64,000 nt of DNA, from the NCBI GenBank assembly GCA_008501765.1, contig QQUE01000007.1:310001-374000 (forward strand), written 5' to 3'. How positions within the stretch are numbered: position 1 is the first letter of the stretch; each line of letters begins with the position of its first letter. A model generated the notes under the pieces. It saw only the letters and a program-made list of their open reading frames with translations, was not told where the DNA came from and searched no databases. The translations under genes and the position numbers were made by a program. This DNA is from Calditrichota bacterium. GTDB taxonomy: Bacteria > Zhuqueibacterota > Zhuqueibacteria > Zhuqueibacterales > Geothermadaptataceae. This document shows positions 35,435-42,274 of this stretch, in pieces.

Positions 35435-36499
35435 ATGTCAGATGTTTTTACCGGTGGGAGCATGGGATCCTGCCCGATGCCAATAACGGAACACAGTACA
35501 ATTCAGCTCAGCCATGGCAGCGGCGGCAAAATGATGAACGATCTCATTTCCAACTTGTTCGTTTGGGCTTTTGACAACCCCACGCTCAAAGAAATGAACG
35601 ACCAGGCCATCATTGAACTCAACGGATCGCGTCTGGCATTCAGCACCGATTCGTTTGTCGTCGATCCCCTGTTTTTTCCCGGCGGCGATATCGGCGACCT
35701 CGCGGTAAACGGCACGGTGAATGACGTGGCGATGAGTGGCGCAAAACCACTTTTTCTCAGTGCAGGATTTATAATCGAAGAAGGGTTCTCGCTTACAGAA
35801 TTAAAAAAAATTGTTGAAAGCATGCAATTAGCCGCCCGGAAAGCGGGAATTGCCATCGTCACTGGCGATACAAAAGTTGTCAACAAAGGCAAAGGGGATA
35901 AAGTATTCATCAACACAGCCGGCATCGGACTCATCGAACATGATTATAAAATCGGGGCCAGTCAAATTCAACCTGGCGACGCTGTACTTTTGAGCGGATC
36001 AATTGCCGACCACGGCATTACAATTCTCTCCCAACGCGAAGGATTATCATTCGATACCCCCGTTGAAAGTGACACAGCAGCCTTGCACGAGCTAATCCAG
36101 GAAATTCTGCGAGCGGGTGGCCGGGCAGTGCGTGCCATGCGCGATCCGACCCGCGGCGGATTGGCCTCGGCGCTGAATGAATATGCTGAAAGTGCAAAAG
36201 TGGGAATCCGTATTTCGGAAGATCGAATTCCAGTTAATAAATCTGTCGCCGGGGCCTGTGAAATGCTGGGCATCGATCCTTTGCATGTGGCAAATGAAGG
36301 AAAACTTATTGCCATTGTCGCCCGGGAAAAAGCCGAATCTGTGCTCCGGGCAATGCGCGCCCACCCCCTGGGAATAGAAAGTTCCATCATCGGCGACACC
36401 ACCAATGAAGATCCCGGCATGGTAAGTATGAAAACCAAATTCGGAGCCTGGCGCATTGTCGATATGCTGGTTGGCGAGCAATTGCCGAGGATTTGCTAA
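35435..36499 (+). CDS. hypE: Carbamoyl dehydratase HypE
   Basis: HypE dehydrates the carbamoyl group delivered by HypF to a thiocyanate on its C-terminal cysteine, which is the source of the CN ligands. The 354-residue protein ends in PRIC, the conserved terminal Cys. Further family motifs are LSHGSGGKMMNDLI, FSTDSFVVDPLFFPGGDIGDLAVNGTVNDVAMSG (the PurM-like ATP site) and MRDPTRGGLASALNE. A good AGGAG site precedes the ATG. hypC and hypD, which act with HypE in building the Fe(CN)2CO unit, are not adjacent. Confidence 0.96.
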   Translation: MSDVFTGGSMGSCPMPITEHSTIQLSHGSGGKMMNDLISNLFVWAFDNPTLKEMNDQAIIELNGSRLAFSTDSFVVDPLFFPGGDIGDLAVNGTVNDVAMSGAKPLFLSAGFIIEEGFSLTELKKIVESMQLAARKAGIAIVTGDTKVVNKGKGDKVFINTAGIGLIEHDYKIGASQIQPGDAVLLSGSIADHGITILSQREGLSFDTPVESDTAALHELIQEILRAGGRAVRAMRDPTRGGLASALNEYAESAKVGIRISEDRIPVNKSVAGACEMLGIDPLHVANEGKLIAIVAREKAESVLRAMRAHPLGIESSIIGDTTNEDPGMVSMKTKFGAWRIVDMLVGEQLPRIC

Positions 36500-36946
36500 A
36501 TCCAGATTTTAAGATTCAATAGCGAAATCATGGTCTTTTTTTTTGTGTCAATACGTCAAGCATTTAGACGGAATCCATCAACTGTAACTTCGAACATGTT
36601 GTAGATTCCCTCTAAAAGCATACGCATACACGCCAATTTAAGGATTTAGTCATATGGATAACTCAAAGATTGTGGCAGACATCCCTCTGATTTATGCTCT
36701 TGACGAGCATAAATCTTTCTCCCTTCAAAGGGAGAATAGTGGCTCCCCCTTCGAAGGATGATTTAGGGGGATGTCTGCGATTAAAGTCAAAATAAAGTTA
36801 ATCACAACCTGGTAATCCTTTGCTTGATACACATGGGATAGAAGCATTCGGGTATGTCGTGATTTATTGATTATCATGGTAAAAATTCTATTTTACACAA
36901 CAAGTTAAAACTATATTCCTGGTACCTATCCTGCGAGAATTGATTC
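36500..36946. other. Intergenic region with MITE-like hairpin element
   Basis: This 447-base spacer after hypE contains one structured element (36676-36778, listed separately). Otherwise it is AT-rich and has no open frame I would call. Confidence 0.5.
36676..36778. repeat. MITE-like element with nested hairpins
   Basis: Outer arms GCAGACATCCC (36676-36686) and GGGATGTCTGC (36768-36778) are perfect inverse copies. Inside are a 10-base hairpin ATTTATGCTC/GAGCATAAAT (36690-36714) and TCTCCCTT/AAGGGAGA (36716-36733). The right half contains GCTCCCCCTTCGAAGG and ATTTAGGGGGATG, resembling widespread non-coding repeats of the CCCCCTTCGAAGGGGG type. No transposase is nearby. Confidence 0.65.
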
Positions 36947-37558
36947 TTGAAAATCTACGAAAAATACCTCCTTCCGCGGCTTACGCATCGAATTTGCAGC
37001 CTGAGTCCGGCGACGAAACAACGGCAAAAGATTGTGCCTTTTGCCAGCGGCCGCGTTCTGGAAATCGGCATTGGTTCCGGGCTCAACTTGCCCTTTTATG
37101 ATCGCGATAAAGTGAAGCATATCTGGGGACTCGATCCATCGCAAGAAATGCTGGCGCAGGCCAATGGCAGCATTTCGCACTTGCCTTTTTCTGTGGAAAT
37201 TATTAGTGCTTCAGCAGAAGCTATTCCTTTGGACCAAAACACAGTCGACTCCATTGTTGTGACTTACACTTTGTGCAGTATTCCTGATATTATGGCTGCG
37301 CTGCAGGACATGCGCCGGGTATTAAAACCCGGTGGGAAATTGTATTTCTCTGAACACGGCACCGCACCGGACGAAAAAATACGGCGCTGGCAAAATCGGT
37401 TAAATCCTGTCTGGAGTAAACTCAGCGGCGGCTGCCAATTGAACCGCAACATTCCTGTGATTTTACGAGAAAGCGAATTTACCTTCGAACAGCTCGACGC
37501 GATGTACATTCCGGGTTGGAAATTTGCCAGCTATAATTATTGGGGTGTGGCGAAGTAG
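36947..37558 (+). CDS. Class I SAM-dependent methyltransferase (Methyltransf_11 type)
   Basis: The 203-residue protein has IYEKYLLPRLTHRIC at the N-terminus, VLEIGIGSGLNLPFY as SAM motif I, WGLDPSQEML for the acidic SAM-ribose contact, and YTLCSIPDIMAALQDMRRVLKPGGKLYFSEHG. This pattern is close to UbiE/METTL7-like proteins that methylate small molecules or lipids. The start is a TTG at 36947: an in-frame stop lies two codons upstream and the conserved sequence begins directly after, so no other start fits. It is the last gene before the cassette array. Confidence 0.84.
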   Translation: MKIYEKYLLPRLTHRICSLSPATKQRQKIVPFASGRVLEIGIGSGLNLPFYDRDKVKHIWGLDPSQEMLAQANGSISHLPFSVEIISASAEAIPLDQNTVDSIVVTYTLCSIPDIMAALQDMRRVLKPGGKLYFSEHGTAPDEKIRRWQNRLNPVWSKLSGGCQLNRNIPVILRESEFTFEQLDAMYIPGWKFASYNYWGVAK

Positions 37559-37841
37559 AACGTCTTGTTTTCGTTTGATTTCTGTTGCATTTTGCACAAT
37601 ATTGGTTTTATTGAATAATAGAGGTACTATTCAGGGATAATTTTCCACCATCCTGATTTTAATATCACAATAGGTAGATTATTTTGCAGACTATAATTGC
37701 AATAGCGTGGAAATTTTTCTATCTATTTTAACTGTTAGGCGGCGCTCCGTGCCTGTGACACTGCTAAATGGCGGTGGCGCCTTTATTTACTCTCTCGCAA
37801 GCTAGGGTACCCATGCAGACTTTCAGGAGGCGTAGAAGACT

Positions 37842-38300
37842 ATGAAGGTTGAGAAGCTATCCGCATTTGCGGAAATTATAAGTTCAGTGGCGATCGTATT
37901 AACCCTTATCTATCTCGCCATTCAAACGCAGCAAAACACTGCTGCAATTCAGGCAACCACCAGACAAGCCATGCTGGCGGAAGATCGTGAGTCACTCTAT
38001 AAACTTATCGAATTCCCAGATCTTGCGTTGCGGTGCAATTTGACCTCAACTCAAGAAACGCAAGTGCGCGCTTATATGGTTGCTTTTCTGAAAATGAGGG
38101 AGAGCCAGTGGATTCAGTTTCAGAATGGCGCCCTTGACGAGGCCATATGGACGTCATATCGGCAACCCCTGGCTGGGCTTGTTTTAAACTCAGAGTTGGG
38201 GCGCGCGGTGTGGCAAGAGGCTAGGGACAGATTCGATCCCGGTTTTGCCAAGACGGTAGACGAGATGATGCGAGATACGGAGGTGGTTCCTTGCGAGTAG
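37842..38300 (+). CDS. Cassette 1 hypothetical protein with one N-terminal membrane segment
   Basis: The 152-residue protein has a short basic start, then one hydrophobic helix (about 7-27, AEIISSVAIVLTLIYLAIQT), followed by a soluble helical part rich in charged residues (ATTRQAMLAEDRESLYKLI, WIQFQNGALDEAIW). It resembles small hypothetical proteins often seen in marine bacteria and in integron cassettes; I know no function. AGGAGG precedes the ATG by about 12 bases. The coding sequence is more GC-rich than the genes outside the array. It starts about 107 bases inside cassette 1. Confidence 0.75.
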   Translation: MKVEKLSAFAEIISSVAIVLTLIYLAIQTQQNTAAIQATTRQAMLAEDRESLYKLIEFPDLALRCNLTSTQETQVRAYMVAFLKMRESQWIQFQNGALDEAIWTSYRQPLAGLVLNSELGRAVWQEARDRFDPGFAKTVDEMMRDTEVVPCE

Positions 38301-38534
38301 AGCCTACTTCTATCCGAACGAATCAATATAAAGTCGAGTGATCCACTGGGGACTTGCTATGCTCCATTCTTCGCTGCTCTTGAGAGGGCGGGCAACACAG
38401 ACGCTCTCGTCTGTTCGCTTTTTCGATCCGAAGAATATGGTGAGGCAGCTCCCTGGGAAAAACAGAATCCAGGAAAGCTGGAAGCGTTCCTGGATTGGCT
38501 CGACAAAGACTCGCTGTCGCAAGCAAATGATTAG
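38301..38534 (+). pseudogene. Remnant of a second gene in cassette 1
   Basis: Directly after the TAG at 38298-38300 the same frame stays open to a TAG at 38532. From about 38344 it reads like real protein (CYAPFFAALERAGNTDALV, EAFLDWLDKDSLSQAND), with a protein-like residue mix, unlike the two other frames. There is no ATG, GTG or TTG start upstream of this part. It may be the 3' end of a truncated gene, or a separate short gene with a non-standard start. I do not recognise the family. Confidence 0.35.
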
Positions 38535-38657
38535 TGGAACGGACTGCTCTGCTGTTGCCTCCTAAGACGCACGCGCAGGATTTGTCGCCGACTTGCTTGG
38601 CCCGTCAAGTAATCATGTGCGGAACAAATGAATTTGGGATTGTATCCCGTTGATATT

Positions 38658-38785
38658 GCCTAACATGTGCATTCGGTCGGATTGAAACCGCCCTGCTTTT
38701 TTCGGAGTTTTGTAGAGAATTAGAAGAATTGTTCATTTTTCATAGTTTGTGCTAGTGGTTTCAACCGCTGATGCCGTTGTTATGT
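38658..38785 (+). other. attC site 1 (cassette 1 / cassette 2 junction)
   Basis: The R'' core is GCCTAAC (38658-38664) and the R' core is GTTATGT (38779-38785). The arms CGGATTGAAACC and GGTTTCAACCG are almost perfect inverse copies near the middle, and ATTCGGTCGG faces CTGATGCCG nearer the ends. Length 128 bases. The recombination point is between G38779 and T38780. Confidence 0.8.
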
Positions 38786-38799
38786 TTCAAGGAGAGATT

Positions 38800-39300
38800 G
38801 TGCGTAAGCCTCTAATTTTTGTGCTTTGCTTTTTGCCAGCGGTCGCTTATGCAAACGTAGTGTGGCCAGCTCTATATTTGGAAACTCGCCTTTTTTCTTG
38901 GTGGGCAATCGGTATTGGCCTTTTAATTGAGTTTTTCTTTATTAAGTGGCTGTTTTCACTTTCGCAAAAAAAAGCTGCCTTAGCCGCTGTATCTGCAAAT
39001 GCTGTTTCCTCTATCGCTGGCATAATCCTAATTCCGTTAGCAGGCATTGCGTGGGAGCTGTTTCCAGGCTCAGTAATAAATTGGGCCTTTAGCTGGGGTA
39101 CGTTTAATCCCATTACATGGGCTGCAACTTTCTTTCTAGGGTGCCTAGTAAATGGCATCTTAGAAGGCGCTGTTTATAAAAAGTGGTTTGCACCTGAGTT
39201 TAAGTTTAAGAGCAAGGCATTTCTCTGGTTGCTGGCTGCAAACTCACTTAGTGTAGGTGCCGCATTTATTAGCCTGTGGTACAAACCAGTGCAACTATGA
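38800..39300 (+). CDS. Cassette 2 hypothetical membrane protein (about four TM)
   Basis: I start at GTG 38800, which has AAGGAGA five bases upstream; a longer frame from 38749 would begin inside the attC site and is not credible. The 166-residue product has a signal-like first helix (PLIFVLCFLPAVAYA) followed by ANVVWPALYLETRLFSWWAI, a sequence I recall from small membrane proteins of unknown function in diverse prokaryotes. Three more hydrophobic helices follow. It begins 20 bases inside cassette 2 and its stop codon touches the next attC, so the cassette holds little else. Confidence 0.75.
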   Translation: MRKPLIFVLCFLPAVAYANVVWPALYLETRLFSWWAIGIGLLIEFFFIKWLFSLSQKKAALAAVSANAVSSIAGIILIPLAGIAWELFPGSVINWAFSWGTFNPITWAATFFLGCLVNGILEGAVYKKWFAPEFKFKSKAFLWLLAANSLSVGAAFISLWYKPVQL

Positions 39301-39301
39301 A

Positions 39302-39388
39302 ACATAACAAGACAATCAAGTTCGCCCATAAAAGGCATGGGCTTGGACGCGGCAAAATACGCAGCGCCACTTATTTATAACGTTAGCT
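39302..39388 (+). other. attC site 2 (cassette 2 / cassette 3 junction)
   Basis: R'' is ACATAAC (39302-39308), the exact inverse of cassette 2's own 5' core. R' is GTTAGCT (39382-39388). The body has AATCAAGTTCGCCC, GGGCTTGGACGC and GCGCCACTTATTTATAAC, a pattern familiar from attC sites of marine gammaproteobacterial integrons. Length 87 bases. Confidence 0.82.
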
Positions 39389-39409
39389 CGATGTCGCACG
39401 TGGGAATTG

Positions 39410-39420
39410 GTTAGAATACT
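39410..39420 (+). repeat. 11-base direct repeat, copy 1
   Basis: GTTAGAATACT here recurs exactly at 40166-40176. The two copies flank the cassette 3 gene and the second is the start of cassette 4. The first may be an older cassette edge. Confidence 0.4.
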
Positions 39421-39532
39421 TTATGTAAACAATAAATAAATATCATTTTTCAAACAATGGCACAATCAACAGTAAATTCTATGTTTTTATCATATATTAA
39501 CATCACAAAAGGAAACTTACTGGAGGGTGTAC

Positions 39533-40039
39533 GTGTCTGAATCATTTTGGGCATCAATCATTGCCGCAATAATTGGTGTGATCGGAACTATTATCGCATC
39601 CAGATTTAAAGAAATAAAATATGGATTTCGTGGTATGCTTGGCTCAAGTAAATATAGGAATCTACGCGGTACTTGGGATATTAAATCATTCAGGGTTATT
39701 TCAGAGAATGGAGAGCTTAAGAAAGGTGATTGGGTAGGTGATTATTCTATTGAAATTAAACAACGAGGAGAGATTATATCAGGAACTATGAGTGCTGTAA
39801 AGGTTCTTGATCATATGGATCTTTACAATTATAAATGGGATGGAAACATACATGGTGAATACTTGACCTATGGTTGTACTAGTACTGATCCAGCGTACTT
39901 TATGCTATCTGTAGGACAGTTGTATATCCATTCTATTGGTCAGAAAATGTCAGGCTATTTTGTTGCGAATAGTGGCCATAATAGAATAGACAGGAACTGG
40001 GTTGGGTATACTGAACTCAAAAGAAGAAAAGATGAATAA
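39533..40039 (+). CDS. Cassette 3 membrane-anchored, probably beta-barrel protein
   Basis: The 168-residue protein starts at GTG 39533, six bases after GGAGG; a GTG at 39527 overlaps that site and is less likely. One N-terminal membrane helix (about 5-22, WASIIAAIIGVIGTIIAS) is followed by a beta-rich domain with alternating hydrophobic pattern: LRGTWDIKSF, DYSIEIKQRGEIISGTM, YKWDGNIHGEYLTY, GQKMSGYFVA. The GTW start and regular strands suggest a small lipocalin/streptavidin-like barrel. This layout recalls CBASS effector Cap15 (membrane helices plus beta barrel), but that is structural analogy only. The next cassette encodes a Cap12-type TIR protein. Confidence 0.65.
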   Translation: MSESFWASIIAAIIGVIGTIIASRFKEIKYGFRGMLGSSKYRNLRGTWDIKSFRVISENGELKKGDWVGDYSIEIKQRGEIISGTMSAVKVLDHMDLYNYKWDGNIHGEYLTYGCTSTDPAYFMLSVGQLYIHSIGQKMSGYFVANSGHNRIDRNWVGYTELKRRKDE

Positions 40040-40095
40040 ACTATTTCCAAAAAAAATTCGTAATATGCAATAGTTGAATTCTAAGCTTTGTAAGG

Positions 40096-40172
40096 ATACA
40101 ACGAAAGAACAGTTTTAGTCTTCGTTTTGGCTTTTCGTGGTTAGTTGGATTTTTGCTAACTGTTTGTTAGAA
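40096..40172 (+). other. Degenerate attC site candidate (cassette 3 / cassette 4 junction)
   Basis: R' is GTTAGAA (40166-40172). The arm GCTAACTGTTT just before it is roughly the inverse of GAACAGTTTTAG at 40107-40118, and an AAC triplet (40100-40102) sits where R'' should end. R'' (ATACAAC) pairs poorly with cassette 3's 5' core GTTAGCT, so the site is degraded or cassettes 3 and 4 now move as one. Confidence 0.4.
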
Positions 40173-40237
40173 TACTGAATTATGAAGACTGTCTGCTACA
40201 CATAATCTATCAATTTAATATTAAATCAGGATAATAA

Positions 40238-41101
40238 ATGGCACGAAAAAAAACGTACACCCCGCCGCCAATAAAAATTCGTCAATTTACTGTTGAAGAA
40301 ATCGATTTTGCGATAAAAAAACTGAACAAAAGAAAGCATGAAGTTGAAGAGTTAAAATCTGATAAAATCCAATTCACTGATGCACGTGTTGATAATATTG
40401 AATCCAATATTAGAAATTCTATCCGTGAAATATTTGGAGAAAACTCACCAGAGTTCAACGAACATGGCTATCATGAAATTTGGGCTGGTGGGCATATCAT
40501 ACGTGAGCCTGAACACATTCGACAAAACAAATTTGCAGAAGGTATTCCAAGAAGCATAATCATGCTCGATGGACTTATATCTCGATTGCAAGAAAAAAAA
40601 GAAGACCTATTAGTAACTGCACCAATCTCAAACAATATGCAAAAGGCCAACTTTAATAATAATAAAGTATTTATCGTTCATGGTCACGACGATGAATCAA
40701 AAGAAAAACTAGCACGATTTCTTGGAGCTTTAAATTTAGATCCAATAATTTTACATGAACAAGCAAATGAGGGTAAAACGATTATAGAAAAATTTGAGAC
40801 TTATACTGAAGTTGCATTTGCAGTAGTTCTGCTAACTCCAGATGACATTGGGGGGAAAGTGAAGAAGCCTGACAAAGTTTTACCCCGTGCCCGTCAAAAT
40901 GTAATCTTTGAACTTGGATTTTTTATTGGCAAAATTGGTAGAAATAGAGTTTGTGCTTTACACAAGGGTAATGTTGAATTACCTTCAGACTATCATGGTA
41001 TTTTATATCTACCTATGGATGAGTCAGGTGGATGGAAACTGCTTTTGGCAAGAGAACTTAAGCAAATAGGCTTAAATATTGATCTGAATGCTGCAATATA
41101 A
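40238..41101 (+). CDS. TIR-like nucleotide-binding protein of Cap12/Pycsar-effector type (PF10137)
   Basis: The 287-residue protein ends in a TIR-like domain (about 145-285). KVFIVHGHDDESKEKLARFL is the first strand and loop, ILHEQANEGKTIIEKFE contains a conserved Glu that is the likely NADase residue, and FAVVLLTPDDIGG, ARQNVIFELGFFIGKIGR and VCALHKGNVELPSDYHGI complete the family pattern. The N-terminal 140 residues are charged and partly helical and may be the sensing part. Members of this family act as NAD+-depleting effectors in CBASS and Pycsar phage defence; others occur alone. No cyclase gene is adjacent, so a stand-alone or two-gene system with cassette 3 is inference. It occupies its own cassette, with about 70 bases of leader. 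Confidence 0.85.
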   Translation: MARKKTYTPPPIKIRQFTVEEIDFAIKKLNKRKHEVEELKSDKIQFTDARVDNIESNIRNSIREIFGENSPEFNEHGYHEIWAGGHIIREPEHIRQNKFAEGIPRSIIMLDGLISRLQEKKEDLLVTAPISNNMQKANFNNNKVFIVHGHDDESKEKLARFLGALNLDPIILHEQANEGKTIIEKFETYTEVAFAVVLLTPDDIGGKVKKPDKVLPRARQNVIFELGFFIGKIGRNRVCALHKGNVELPSDYHGILYLPMDESGGWKLLLARELKQIGLNIDLNAAI

Positions 41102-41189
41102 TAGGCTAATAATTGAATACAAAGTCTTCGGTGGAATAAGCAAATAATGCTTTTATCTTCGGCTTGCTTTCACTCAGTTTCAGGCTGTT

Positions 41190-41317
41190 TCCTAACATCT
41201 CAGTGGTAGGGACGGCAAACAGTCTGCGGTGATTTAGAGTTTTTCGTTCGCGTCAACTAATTGAAAATTTAAATCTTACGCCCCGTGTGTTTGCCGCCCC
41301 ACACCTCGGCGTTATAT
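41190..41317 (+). other. attC site 4 (3' end of the cassette array)
   Basis: R'' is TCCTAAC (41190-41196) and R' is GTTATAT (41311-41317). The arms GGTAGGGACGGCAAACA and TGTTTGCCGCCCC pair almost perfectly (41206-41221 with 41287-41300). Length 128 bases. R' overlaps the stop codon of the convergent outer-membrane protein gene. Confidence 0.82.
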
Positions 41318-42055
41318 TCCCAACACAAAAACAAAACTCAGCATAATTTTCAGACCATCGATTTCATTAGTTAGGGCTTCGTAGGATTCGCCAGCGGTGT
41401 ATTGCACAAAATCACTGGGAAAGCTGTTGAAATCTCCCCCACCCTTTTTCACCAGTTTATCCGAATCTGCCGCCGAATAAACAGGATAAGTTATTTTCCC
41501 GATGAGCATAAACGGCTCTTTGTGCAACCCAATTGAAATTCCTGCATCCAAAGCAAAATTCACATCCCCTTTAAATGTCCCGGAAATTGGCCGATCGATC
41601 TCGTCTTCCGGCCCGGTATATTCACTTATCAGCTTCAAATCGCGCGCGAAATAGGCTGTGAGCAATCCATTAAAGAAATAATTTCGGAATGTGTGCCCAA
41701 ACTCGGAATCGAGAAAAAATTGTTTGATTTTCAGATCAAGATTTCTCCCCTGACCATTGTTAAACGCAGCCCCGTCAAAACCGCTATAATACTGAAAACC
41801 GGCATTTACAGCGGCACTCCACTTCTTTAAATACCGGTAACCGGCTTCAATCCGGACCCCATCCCCCGTTCGAATTCCGGTCATAAACCGGCTCAAGTTC
41901 GGGCTGTTAACGTAATTATAGGTAATTTCCAGTTGATCAAGCTCATCTGAGTTAAAGATTATACTGGAATACCCGGCGCCAAAAGTAAGATAATGTTGCG
42001 CTGAAAGCTGCTGCAATTGCAACAGCGCAAAACCAAGAAATATTAAAATCCGCAT
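41312..42055 (-). CDS. Outer-membrane beta-barrel-like exported protein
   Basis: I start at ATG 42055 (AAAGGA upstream), giving 247 residues with a clean signal peptide (RILIFLGFALLQLQQLSAQ). The mature part has the alternating hydrophobic pattern and aromatic girdles of a small barrel (HYLTFGAGYSSIIF, GVRIEAGYRYLKKWSAAVN, NYFFNGLLTAYFA) and ends LKIMLSFVFVLGI. No function is evident. Its TAA stop lies at the recombination point of the last attC, so the array abuts this gene without breaking it, though the C-terminus may once have continued differently. Confidence 0.7.
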   Translation of the reverse strand: MRILIFLGFALLQLQQLSAQHYLTFGAGYSSIIFNSDELDQLEITYNYVNSPNLSRFMTGIRTGDGVRIEAGYRYLKKWSAAVNAGFQYYSGFDGAAFNNGQGRNLDLKIKQFFLDSEFGHTFRNYFFNGLLTAYFARDLKLISEYTGPEDEIDRPISGTFKGDVNFALDAGISIGLHKEPFMLIGKITYPVYSAADSDKLVKKGGGDFNSFPSDFVQYTAGESYEALTNEIDGLKIMLSFVFVLGI

Positions 42056-42154
42056 AGCCCACCATCCTTTCATACAATGCTGATTTAAGTACAAATTCCC
42101 CTCAAAATAAAATTAGAATAGCCACACTAATTCAACAACAGTTTTTCGCGCGAA

Positions 42155-42241
42155 TCATCCCGGTTTTCATGAAATAAAATACCGGGATCGCCAAATTTGT
42201 GCGTAGATATCAGTATCTCACGCGGTGAATACCGGGATGAC
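42155..42241. repeat. REP-like imperfect palindrome, copy 3
   Basis: TCATCCCGGTTTTCATGAAA at the left faces CGGTGAATACCGGGATGAC at the right, with a further CCGGGATCG inside. It belongs with the copies near 25.5, 26.5, 43.0 and 43.8 kb. Confidence 0.65.
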
Positions 42242-42274
42242 AACCACAAATAAAATTTGTGCCCCATAGTTCAT

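Larger units (their letters stand above)
37734..41317 (+). mobile_element. Integron gene-cassette array without integrase (CALIN-like)
   Basis: Four plus-strand cassettes lie head to tail: 37735-38779, 38780-39382, 39383-40166 and 40167-41311. Each junction has a GTT-containing core. For cassette 1 the 5' core GTTAGGC is the exact inverse of its 3' R'' core GCCTAAC (38658); for cassette 2 GTTATGT matches ACATAAC (39302) exactly; for cassette 4 GTTAGAA and TCCTAAC match at six of seven. The sites between are 77-128 bases and fold back, as attC sites do. No integrase gene or recognisable attI is present within the window. Rejoining the flanks gives AACTG|TTATATT, a GTT-containing site. Cassettes 2-4 are AT-rich and cassette 1 is more GC-rich than the host genes, which suggests mixed origins. 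Confidence 0.8.

Noticed and set aside
38338-38565. A 75-codon plus-strand frame in cassette 1
   Set aside because: Its product has an unnatural residue mix; a different frame over the same bases looks protein-like, so this one is a shadow.
38749-38799. Longer start of the cassette 2 gene, beginning at an ATG at 38749 in place of GTG 38800
   Set aside because: It would place the first 17 codons inside the attC site, while GTG 38800 has a strong AAGGAGA site at proper distance.
37734-41317. Prophage or genomic island with a site-specific tyrosine recombinase
   Set aside because: No phage, recombinase or transposase gene is present, and the edges are attC-type rather than tRNA-associated att repeats.
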